Source: JBEVJK01 sp963791325 (GTDB lineage: Bacteria; Pseudomonadota; Alphaproteobacteria; Rhizobiales; Rhizobiaceae). Taken from it: a DNA stretch of 64,000 nt. Position 1 is the first letter of the stretch. Every line of letters begins with the position of its first letter. Positions 50,201 through 62,200 of the stretch are shown here, one piece after another. Location of the stretch: contig CAWBRU010000003.1 of the NCBI GenBank assembly GCA_963791325.1, positions 365,291-429,290 on the forward strand, given 5' to 3'. The translations under genes and the position numbers were made by a program. The notes beneath the pieces are model-generated. The model was given only the letters and a program-made list of their open reading frames with translations, did no database searches and was not told where the DNA came from.

Positions 50201-53200
50201 CGTCGCCGTCGGCATTGCGGAATGCGGCGCCCTCCTCGCCGTTTTCTCTAACACTTCTGACGTACACGAAGCCCGGCGGAACATCGACGATGAAACCGAA
50301 TTTCTTGATGCCGAACGGTGTCCATTCCTGTGCGACGGCCTGAGTGAGCTGGAGCGTCAGAGCCGCCAGGGTGAGCACAATTCGCATCACTCGACCTCCA
50401 ATCCCGGCCGGCCCTTGTCCCACTCGCCTATCCGAAGTTTTGGCCCTCACCACTGAGCGCGACCGAGGCGCTCGCATTGCCGCTCAACCTGATCGACCAG
50501 AACCTCCAGCTTCTGGCCCGGAAACTCGGCCTGCAGCCAGCGGGCCATGGCCCTCACGTCGATCTCGGTTGATGGAAGCATTGTTTGCAGAGCCGCGCGG
50601 ATCGCCAAGGCGATACGCTGCTGATCTTCGGTGTCTTCTTCGCCCAGTCCCGACTTTGCTGCCATGGACGTTCCTTGTGAGGGACGGTCGCGGTCATCTC
50701 GAGTTGCCGAACGGTTGGCCAGCCCGACCAGACCTGTGATGCCAGGCTAGAAACCGTCCCGCCAAATACAACTGATACCCGCCGTTTTTGATCCGCTGGC
50801 CATCACTGTTACCTGAGGCAAGGAGCTGATCCACATCTATTGGCCGACAGCGAACGGGGTGCCATAGGTCCGCTCAGTCAACTTGCCGCCAAGTTAGATG
50901 GCCCACGGACAAAAGGTGCCACAGCTGATCGGCACAGGCTGCCTCCTGAGCATGTCTTCCTATTTGGAAAGACCCTGCCGGCCGCTATTCGAAGCGAGCT
51001 CATCGCGGATCGCTCGGGCGATCCTTCCCGCTTCAATGCGAATTTCGTTCAGTTGGCCGCTCAGCGGGTTGGTCTGGCCGATGAGGTGGAGATTCGGAAG
51101 GTCTATTGCCTGGCCCGTGCTCCGCGGCCATTCCGGCGGCAATTGCCGTCCAGGTACGCTGACAATGTCGGCGAGGCCGGCCCGGAAGCCGGTAGCAGCA
51201 ACTACGACGTCGGGAATGAGGCTGACCTTTGTTTTGCCGGTGACGCCGGGGTGTGCCTCGAGGAGGACATGATCGCCGTCGAACGAGAGGACGGCCCCGA
51301 CCACCTTGACCCGGCCAATCCGGACGTCCTTCGCGAAACGCGGGTACAAGGTCGGGGTGACCTCACTCCTTGCGAATTTCACCGACACGCCTGCATTCGG
51401 GCGCGGCAACCCATAGCTGCTGAGATCGCCAATGTAGAGCCGCTGTAACAAGCCGAGGAGCCGATCGACCCAGGCAGTCGGAAGCTTGCGCGTGGCAGCC
51501 CCGATGGCCGGCAACGGCAGGCCCAGCACGCTTCGGGGCAGGATGTGAGGCGGCGTCCGAATTGAAATTGTAACATCCGCATGCTCGGCGAGACGGCTGG
51601 CGATCTCAGCTCCAGAGTTGCCGCTGCCGACGACGAGCACCGCTTTGCCGGCGTAGTCGGCCGCGCGGCGGAACTCGGACGAATGAATGACCGGGCCGCG
51701 GAATGTCTCCAATCCCGGCCATCGGGGAATGACCGGCACGCGCGACATACCGACTGCCAGAACCACGATGCGAGCTCGGATCGGCGGGTGATCACGACAT
51801 TCGAGATCCCATTGACGGGTGATCTCGTTCAGCCTGACACGAACCACGTCCACGCCGGTTTCGACCGAGAAGCGCCCGCGTTCGGGGTAGGAGCTCAGCA
51901 ACCGGACCATATCGTCGCGCTTGGGCCACCGACCGGCCGATGCGGGAAGCGGGTCGCCGGCGAGTTCGGGAAAAGCTGCGCCCGGTATTGAGGGTCAGAC
52001 CTTCGTAGTGATTGCGCCAGACATCTCCGACTGCCGCCGTTCTCTCCAGCACCCTCGGCGGAATACCGAGACTCTTCAGCGCCCAGGCGATCGAAAGGCC
52101 AGCCGGTCCGGCGCCGACCACGACGACGTCATCCAATTCGTCCGTCATCCACGATTGCCGCCGTCGGGCTTGGCATGGCGCAGCTTTACCGTGAGAGGAA
52201 CCGGGCGCATGATCGTGTCGGGGATCGGCGCGGTCGGCAGCAGCTTGTCGAGCAGGGCATCTATCCGGGCGGGCGATGCGTCGGAATCGACATCGACCAC
52301 GATCTGGATGCTCTCGAAGCCGGCATGGCCTTTCTCCACGCCGTAGGCGGCGCGGAAATCGACCTTCCCGCTGACGCTCACCTTCATGCTGCGAACGGCA
52401 ACGCCGGCCGCCGTCAGCCCGCCGACATAGGTCGCCGTCAGGCAATGGCCGACCGCAGTCAAAAGCAGCTCCTGCGGTGTCGCCCCAGCGCCTTGCCCTC
52501 CATAGACCGTCGGTTCGTCACCCTGGATCACCTCACCGCCCGAAACGGCCGTCCGAGTGCGGTAGCCCTGCTGCCATTCGATTGCGACCTGATGAATAGG
52601 CTTGGCGACGGCGCCGTCTGGATCGCGGCGCATTTCGTCCTGAGCCTGCCTCACCCGAGCGACGTCGATGCCGTTGAGGCCTTCCGGGTTCTCGCGCAAA
52701 GTGCTTTTCGTTTCGCTCATCCCTAAACTCCCTTTCTTGGCGTTATGCATCCCTTCAACGCGTGGTGTGTTCGGCGCTTTGCGCTTCTGTCTCGAGAAAT
52801 GTGTCGATACGTCGCTGCATTTCGCGGAACCGCGGATGCTCGCCATCGCGAGGGTGGGGCAGATCGACGTCGATCGAGTCCGCGATGTAGCCGGACGGAT
52901 CGCTTCCCATCAGCACGATCCGGTCAGCCAGCATCAGGGCTTCGCCCAGGTCATGAGTGACCATCAGCACGCTTGCTCCCGTCGATCGCCATGTGTCCAG
53001 CAAATAGCGTTGCATCAGTCGGCGGGTCTGCGCGTCCAGTGCAGAAAAGGGCTCGTCCAGGAGCAGCAACCGTGGCTCGATCGCGATGCTGCGCGCAAGT
53101 GCAACGCGCTGGCGCATCCCTCCCGAGAGCTGAGCGGGAAAGTGTGTCGAGAATTCCAGCAGGCCCACCTTCTCGAGCAATTGCTGCACCCTTCGCGTTG

Positions 53201-56200
53201 CCTCGGCGTGGGCGACGCCGCGATTCTTCAAAGCTAGGGCGATATTTGCCTCCGCCGTCATCCAAGGGAACAGATTGTTGTGCTGGAAGATGAAGGCGCT
53301 TCGGGGGGCTGGACCAACGAGCGGGCGCTCGTCGTAGAGCACCTCTCCCCGGCTTGGCATGTCCAGTCCTGCGGCGAGGTTCAGAAGGGTCGTCTTGCCG
53401 CATCCACTCCGCCCGAGCAGCACGGTCAGGCTGCCGGGCTCGACCACCAGTCCGTCGGCGCGAATCGGCGTCGCTCCAAAGGACTTCTCTACGGAGACGA
53501 ACTTCAACGCTACCCCGCGGGAGGCGGGATCGGCGCTCAAGATGCCTGCTCCCACCAGATCAGCCGGCGGCCGATCGCGAGCAGGAGGCGGTCGGCAAGA
53601 AAGCCGATCAGTCCAACGACGATAATGCCGATCATGACCATGCGCATGTTGAACGTCTGCTGCGCCATTATGATCGCGTATCCGAGGCCGGAATTGATGC
53701 CGGCCATCTCGCCGGCCAGCACCGCCATCCACGCACCGAAGAAGCTCATGCGAAGCGTGGTAACGGCATTCGGCGCGATGGCTGGAAGGCGTATGTGGGT
53801 CCAAAGGCGGAGGCGGGGTGTCCCGAGATTGTGCGCGATCTTGAGATATTCGTCGGGAATGTTGTCCAGGGCGGCCACCAGGGCGAGCGTCATGGATCCG
53901 ATCACCGAGATGAACACGATGAAGGTCGCTGCCGGCCCGCCGATGCCGACCAGAGCGATCGCAAAGGGAATCCAGGCAACCGGGGCGATCGGGGCCAATG
54001 TCTGGGCAATCGGCAGGAGAAGATTGCGTGCCAGACGCAGTTCTGTTGCCAGCACAGCGAACGCGAATGCCCCCGCCAAGCCCAGAACCATGCCCATGCC
54101 AACCCGCGCAAGCGTCACGGCAATCGCCTCGCCCAGCCCGGTCCGCTGAGGGCCGAACCCAACGTTCATGTCGCCGGAAAGGAAGTAGGTGAAGGTCTCA
54201 CTTGGAGGGGGAAGAATGCGTGCGTTGAGCCATCCCAGCCAGACGGCTATCTCCCAGAGCCCGAGGATCAGCGTCCAGGAAATGATGAACCAGGCAATGG
54301 AGATCGCTAGCGAACGCAGACGACCGAACGCCGGCCGGCCATTGCGAGCCAGCGATTTGCCAATGACCGGCCGACCTGTCGCCCACCGGTCCGCCGTATC
54401 CTTGGCCAGGGTCATGGCTAGCCTCACGCTGGCTGGTGGCGCAGATCCAAAAGCTCGTCGATGTTGTCTTCCTTCAGATAATCCAGCTCGATGAGATAGC
54501 GGACGCCCGTGTGCAAGCCTTGGATCCCTTTGTCGCTGATGATCGGATTCGGGAATTGCCGCTTTAGCGCCACGGCCAAAACCTGGCGCGGTACACCGTA
54601 GATTGGCTCGAGATCGTTGAGAGCGGACTCGAAATCCGCATTGAAGGAGTCCGCCGATTGCTTCAAGACGCGAAGATAGGTGGCGATCGAGTCGCTCCGC
54701 CCGTCGATCGTCGCGACTTTGGTTGTTACCACGCAGTCTGCCGCCTCCGGTCCCCATACGGAGTTCGAAATCGGTCAGGTAGGTCGCACCGGACTCCCGG
54801 ACGACGCTTTCAGCGTAGGGCTGCGCAAGCGTGCAGACATCGACCGAGGCGTTGGAGATTGCTTCTCCCATGCCGACCATCGACGGAAAGAAGGTGAGCG
54901 TGTAGTCTTTGTAAGAGCGACCGTTCTTGGAAAGGGTCCCGTAGCCTACCAGCTCGAGCGTATCGAGCCTCAAAGTGCCGATGCGCAGCCCGCTATCGGC
55001 AGCCTCAATGAGCTCGTCGACCGATTTGACGGACCCCGCGCGTGCGACAAGCTCGATCCCAGCCTGGCCGGATCCCCCGACGATGCGAAGATCGCCCGAA
55101 CCTTGCGCATGGGCCGCGACCGTCATCGTCCATGGGCTGTGCATGAGCTCGATGGCGTCGGCTTGCAGCGCCTGGAGGGCTTCGCTCGGCCCGTTGAACT
55201 GAGTGAGCTCGACATTAAGTCCGGCAGCCTCGAAAAGCCCGCGCTTTTTGGCAAGCAGCAGATGGGACACGCAACCAGCGGGAAGATGTCCCGCACGCAA
55301 AACAGCACCCCCGGCTGCCGCTTCCGCCCGTGTTGCAGTGTCGAGGATTGCAGCACCGCCAGCCGAAACCGCCAGCATTGCGCAGCCGCAGGCACACAGA
55401 AAACGACGACGATCAATCTGTTCCGACCTGGCGACGCTCTCGCCATTGCGGTTCGGATTGCGAAACAATGCATCAAGAACGTTCATGCCGCAGCTCCAGG
55501 GTGAGACCGATCAGTCTACTGAGAGAAAACTAATCGGGCGCCGGCGGCGCGTTAAGGCATGGCTTCGCCGTCATGAAGTGGATCCGAGGATTCGTTTTGC
55601 AATACGCTTGGCGGTGAATGCACCAGCCGGATCACGCGTCATCATTGCAGTGACGATTGCTCCGTCGATGAGCAGCGACAACTCGTCGGCGATGAGATCG
55701 GGCCTTTCCAGACCTGAGCTCTTGACCAGGTCAAGGATCCGCTCGTGAATGGCCGTGAGATGCGTGCGGGCGATGGGAACGACCCAGCTGACATCCTTAT
55801 GGTGTTCGGCAGCTGCGTTGATGAAGATGCAGCCGTAGAACTGGTCGTCTGCAAACCAGTCGCGAAGGAGATCGAACAAGCCCAGCAGTTGGGCCGAAGG
55901 GTCGGTCGACAGCGTCGGCAGCGTTTGGTCGAACCAGACGAACCATCGCTGTGCTTCGCGCTGGAACACGGCCCGCAGGAGATTGTCCTTGGAACCGTAA
56001 CGTTCGTAGAGCGTCCGGCGAGCTACCTGAGCCCTGTTTATGATCGCTGTGACACCGGTGGCATGAATCCCCTCCCTGCAGAACAGCTCTGTTGCAGCCT
56101 CAAGGAGGCGCAGCTCGGGAGACGCGGCGTTTTCGCGCTCAAGGATCAGCATTCTGTTCGGTCAAAACTGAGAGGTGACGACATCTGCAGGCCTCACTGG

Positions 56201-59200
56201 AACGCGCTTTGCAGCGTTCAGAAAAAAGCTCTGTACATCAAGCATTTTGTCGTGACCGCGCCGCGATGAGTGGGCCGGGATGCGGTGGGGCTCGATAGCT
56301 CGGCAACTCAGACCGGGGCCGGTACTCTGCTCCTCCGATCTTTCGGAGTCGCAAACCGGCTGCCCTCGTCCGGTCCAGCTCGACATAGCTGGGAAGTCAC
56401 TCGAGCTCGGATGATGGCCGTCACCCGAACTGAGATCGCTGAGGTGGCGACACGCCGACTATCTTTAGCCACGCAACATCTATGAAGAGTTTGAGATTGT
56501 TGGCGCGCCCGAAGAGATTCGAACTCCTGACCCCCAGATTCGTAGTCTGGTGCTCCAACGTTCCGTAGCGTTGCAGATCGTTTCAAATGGGGCGATTTAC
56601 TTGATATTTGTCAATAGCTTGGTACGATGGAACGTTTCACAGGGTTGCACAATGTTTCGTACCAAGCCATCATATGTGTAACCCGCGTTGTAACCCGAAG
56701 CCAGATTCGATGCCAAAGCTCGCCGAGAAATCCTTCACCGATCTGTATCTCAAGAATCTGAAGCCCGGCCCGCATCGCAAGGACTACTACGACGCAGCGC
56801 AGCGCGGTTTGGGCATTCGCGTCGCACCGTCTGGGCTCAAGACATGGTTCGTCATGCGGCGTGTAAATGCTCGCATGACCCGCAAGACGCTTGGCCGATA
56901 TCCCGAACTCTCACTGAGCGAAGCCAGGATCAAGGCGGCGATTTGCTGAGCGATATGGCCAAAGGCCGGGCACCGATGCGAAAGATCGTTCCCGTTTTTT
57001 CGGCAGTCATGATCGACTGGTTCGAGAAGGACCAGAAGGGAAAGCGGGGCATCGCCGAAAAGCGCCGCGCACTGTCGGTTGACGTGCTGCCAAGACTTGG
57101 ACCCGTTCCAATCGATGCCATCGGCAAGAGCGACATCAGGTCGATCCTCGACAGCATTGTCGCCCGAGGCGCGCCGATCCACGCCAACCGCGTTCTTGCC
57201 TATCTGCGCCGCTTGTTCAATTGGGCGGTCGAACGCGACATCATTGCGGTGTCCCCGGCCGAGAAGATCAAGGCGCCGACCGCCGAACGAAGCCGTGACC
57301 GCACACTTACGGCGGCCGAGCTGGCGGCTGTCTGGAACGCGAGCTTCGACTCTGGGACCGCCGTTCGACGCATTCTTTCACTTGCTCATCTTGACAGGAC
57401 AGCGTCTCAGCGAAGTCGCGGCGCTCGGTGGACGGAGTTCGACCTGGAACGGGGCGAATGGACGATCCCGGCGAGCCGAGCGAAGAACGGAACCAAGCAC
57501 ATCGTTCACCTGCGCCCCGGCAGCTGTGGACATTTTGACCACAGCCCCTCGGCTCGAAGGGTAGCGACTACGTTTTCACGACAACAGGCAGGACCCGATC
57601 TCCGGGATTCTCGAAGATGAAGGCCAGGCTGGATCAGCTTCCGGCGTGAAAGGCTGGACGATCCACGATCTGCGCCGGACATTCGCAACCATTGGTACTG
57701 GCGAACTCGGGATCGATCCGGTGGTGATGGACAAGATCCTCAACCATCGCACCGGCGTGGTGACGGGCGTTGCTGCCGTGTACCAACGCCACGCTTATTT
57801 AGACCAGCGCAGGGCCGCGATGACTACTTGGGCGAGTTACATTGCAAGCAGCACGGGCACTGAACGAGCTCTGGTGATCCGATTGACGCTCAGCTGTTCC
57901 AAGAAGGAATTGGTCTAAGAAGATGTGGCTAAGTTGGCGGCCGGCAACTCACGATGCGTTATCCGCCGAAACCCAAAAGGAAGCGATCCGAGCAGCTGTG
58001 ACCAAGCTGGCTTCCGAGTGGGATTTCTTTCCGACAAGTGTACGCGCAAAAGTAGCAGAGTTGGTTAGTTCGGCCGTCGATGCGTACTATGATTTGGCAC
58101 GACCGGAACGCGACGATATCGAGGGAATGAAGGCGGCAGATCTCGCGCCGCCTTTGCCGCCACGACCTGGCCGGCCGGCACAGCCCGAGGTGGATAAGTT
58201 GGTGAGTGGCTTGGCCTACCTCTACGCCAACATCACTGAGCAGCTGGGAGCTCGCTCGGCAGACGGTGCCGCGAACCCCACCGACTTCGAACGCTTGGTC
58301 GCCGGGGTCTTTCGGGTCATAGGCATCGAGAAGAGTGCGCGTGCTGCCGTCAAACGCCACGTCAAGGCGAGGAACAGACTGCCTGACGAGTTTAATGGCG
58401 ATTTTTTGTAAGTACCTGTTTCTGTTGCGACATTCGATCTTTTTGGACCAGTGTGTCACGGCGGCGAATGGAGTAGCCTGATGTCTCCTGAAGTAGCGCA
58501 AGGAGCACTCCATTGCCTGATTGCAATCGCCTGATCCGGCTGCCGGAATTGCTCGATCTGGTGCCGTTCTCCCGTTCGCACATCCATCGCCTGGAGAAGA
58601 GGGGCAAGTTCCCGCGCCGTCTCAAGCTCGGCATTCGTCGCGTTGCGTGGCGCGAGAGCGAAGTTTTGTGCGCTGGATCCGGACGACGCACCTAGCGACC
58701 CACCCAATTGAAATGTGGTCTTCAAATCCCGCGCAGCGTGAATTCGCCGGAGCCGGTGATGCCGCGTGACCGGCAACGAATGGCACTTAGGATATGCTTG
58801 CTTCGGAAATCGCCAGGGCACTCAACGGTCGTAAAAGGTCGGCGGCAGTTGATCGTCTGCTGCCCAGTCCATGAGGATCGTAAGCCGAGCCTCTCTATCA
58901 GTGCGAGCAAGAACGGCAAGCCGCTTGTTCATTGCCATGCAGGCTGCAATCAGGGCGACGTGATCGCGGCCCTTCGTGCACGTGGCCTTTGGGCAACGGT
59001 CAACACGGGGAGGGCTTGTCCGTGGGACAGCATCACCGTGTGGATGGAAGCAAGGCTGTCTCCTGAATTCCGCAGCCCGACTTAAATGCCATTGCGCGAT
59101 GGCGAGAAGCCGGAGCTGCGGTGGGCTCGCCGGTCGAGGCCTATCTGCGTTCGCGCGGGATTCGCATCCCACCGCCGGCTGCCCTGCGGTTTAACCGACT

Positions 59201-62200
59201 GAAGCACCCTTCGGGAACGCGCTGGCCCGCAATGGTGGCGCTTGTGACGCAGGGCGACACCGGATTGCCGCTAGCAATCCACCGAACCTTTCTTGACCAA
59301 GACGGATCCGGCAAGGCTCCAGTTAGCCCGGAAAAGATGATGCTCGGCCGTGTCACGGCGGAGTGGCCCGCCTAGGCGAGCCCGCCGCCGTTCTCATGAT
59401 CGGTGAAGGTATCGAGACCTGCCTCGCGGCCATGCAGGCAACAGGACACGCTGCTTGGGCGGCGCTTTCAACCTCGGGTCTCCGTTTCGCTCGTTCTGCC
59501 GCGTGAGGTTCGCGACGTCATTGTGCTCGCTGATGGCGATGAACCTGGCGAAGCGGCTGCGCAGGATTGCGCGCGACGTTGGATGCGCGAAGGACGCCGT
59601 GTTCGTATCGCCCCCGCCCCGGCAGGCATGGACTTCAACGATCTGCTCATGAAGGGCGCACGATGAACCCCAAGGCCAACCTTGCACCTGATGACCAAAT
59701 CGCCGAGGCAATCAACGGCGCTGAAGAAGTTCTCGATCCGCTTGCGAGTTTCGGCCGAGGAGACCGCCGCCGATCCAAGCGCGCCCTTCATGCCGGAAGC
59801 GCTCGCAGCACTTGCCGCGCTTAGGTCCAATGACCACGCGGCCTTCGAGGCTTTGCGATTGCAGCTCAAGAAATCAGGGTGTCGGGTAACGGCACTCGAT
59901 GACGCCATAGCAGAGGAGAACAGGTCATCGAGCGGCCGCGCGCCCTCGCAGACTGACATACTCTTACGTCTGGCCGAGGCCGCCGAACTGTTCCACACCG
60001 ACAACATGATCGGCTTCGCCGACATCAACATCAACGGTCACCGCGAAACCTGGCGGATCGGCTCCAGCGGCTTTCGCCATTGGCTCACTCGCTGCTACTT
60101 CGCGGAAACGGGCGGCGCGCCAAGCAGGGAGGCCATGTCATCGGCCTTGAACGCCATCGAGGCTAAGGCGCGTTTCGACGGGCCGGAACGGCAGGTCTAT
60201 ATCCGCGTCGGCGAGCTCGACAGTTCGTTCGATCTCCTGCCCCTCTGCGACGGCTGCTGGTGGTGGAACTCGACGCTGATGCCGCCAGTGGTCGATCCGC
60301 CAGTCCGCTTCCGCACCCGGCATGAAGCCATCGCCAATTCCGGAAAGAGGCGGATCGATTGAGGTTCTGCGTTCTTTCCTCAATCTGCGGTCGGATTCCG
60401 ATTTCGTGCTGGTTGTCGCTTGGACACTGGCATGCCTGCGCAACCGCGGTCCCTATCCGGTGATCGTGCTTACGGGCGAACAGGGTTCTGCGAAATCCAC
60501 TTTCTCGGGAATCATTCGAGCGCTGGTGGATCCGAACACTGCGCCTTTGCGGGCGCTCCCACGCGAGAATTGCGACCTCTTCGTCGCAGCGAACAATGGG
60601 CATGTGCTCGCATTTGACAACGTCTCGGGCCTTCAGCCCTGGATTTCCGACACGCTCTGCCGGCTGGCCACGGGCGCGGGTTTGCAGTGCGTCAGCTCTA
60701 CACCGATCAGGATGAAGTCTTGTTTGACGCGCAGCGCCCCATCATCCTGAACGGAATTGAGGACTTTGTTACTCGACCCGATTTGGCGGATCGCGCTCTG
60801 CTTTTTGCCCTGGAGCCCATCGCAGAGGAACGTCGCCGGCCGGAGGCGGAGCTCTGGGCGGCTTTCCGTTCTGAGCACCCGCGCATCCTCGGCGCGCTGC
60901 TGGACGGCGTGGTGACAGGAATTCAAAAATCTGCCGGGGACTAAGCTCGAAAGGCTGCCGCGTATGGCTGATTTCGCACTCTGGGCAACGGCATGCGAGC
61001 CTGCTTGCTGGCCGAAAGGCACCTTCTGGTCGGCATATTGCGGCAATCAGGAGAACGTGGTGGAGACCGTCGTCGACGCCGATCCGGTTGCCTCAGTCGT
61101 CCGCACGTTGATGGTAGCAGGGCAGGATTGGCAGGGGACCGCATCCGAGCTCCTGGTCACCTTGTCGGGAAATGTGGGCGAGCGGATGACGAAGTCGAAG
61201 GACTGGCCCAGTACCCCTCGGGCGCTGTCAGGCCGACTGCGCCGGGCGGCGACCTTCCTGCGCAAGGTTGGCATCGACATTGATTTCGATAAGGAGAAAG
61301 GCAAAAGGCGCACTCGGATCATCCGCATCACAGCGACCGGCACGTTCGCCTCGTCAGAAACCGGGGCGACGCAACCGTCCGAACCGTCCGAACCGTCCGC
61401 ATATGCGCGGAACACCAATCCGGCCAATCGCTTCACCATGCAAGGCGTGCGGACGGTCGGCGATCCTGCAGACGGTTCAATTCCTAGCGACAGCCCAACC
61501 GTCCGCGCTAGTACACTGAAATCTGAGGACGCGGACGATGCGGACGGTGCGGACGCAAATAGCCCGTCCCAATCTGTGTGGGGAGAAGCGAACACTGGCG
61601 CGTGCGAGGCGGGTGCAGCCGAGGAAGGAGGGACCTGGAGGGTGAGCTATGAGCACTGCCTCCGACATTCTGACCAGGGCGCAAGAGCTCGGGATCAGCA
61701 TCACCCCTACCCTGAAGCTCATGCTCAGCGCGAGCCACCGGAAGACCTGCTGGCCGACATGTCCGCTCACAAGGCCGAGATCCTCGCCATCCTCATCCGC
61801 GATATCTGGACGATGAACACGAGGAGCAAGCGGCGCAAGTCGAATTCGACGGCGGTATTCCTCGCGACTGGGCGGAAGGACTGGCGCGGCTCGATGCCCG
61901 CGAGCACCCGCTGATGTTCCACCTTCGCGATGCTGTTGTTCATTGACGACTGTGCCCGGTTTGCTTACAAGTGGAACATGCGCGCTTCGCAGTCGGATGG
62001 ACACCGCAATGGCGCTGTTCGGATGTGACCGCGCCCGGCCCTTGCCCGGCTTGATCGTGCCGGACTGCTGTGGCTCGTGGAGGGCCGGCGCGTTGTAGCT
62101 CTCAGCCGACACGGCGGTAATCGAGACTCCGGGTGGTGGACGGCTCACCTACTACGGCCGCACACCGAACCAGGATGCAAATGCAATGGCTGTGTGGGAC

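Noticed and set aside
50840..51448. A 202-codon plus-strand frame antisense to the monooxygenase
   Set aside because: Most of it lies opposite conserved FMO coding sequence; no ribosome site and no recognised domain.
53537..55486. A single 649-residue binding-protein/permease fusion
   Set aside because: The true continuation of the binding protein is in another frame and ends nine bases before a good permease ATG; the joined frame is an artefact of the indel.
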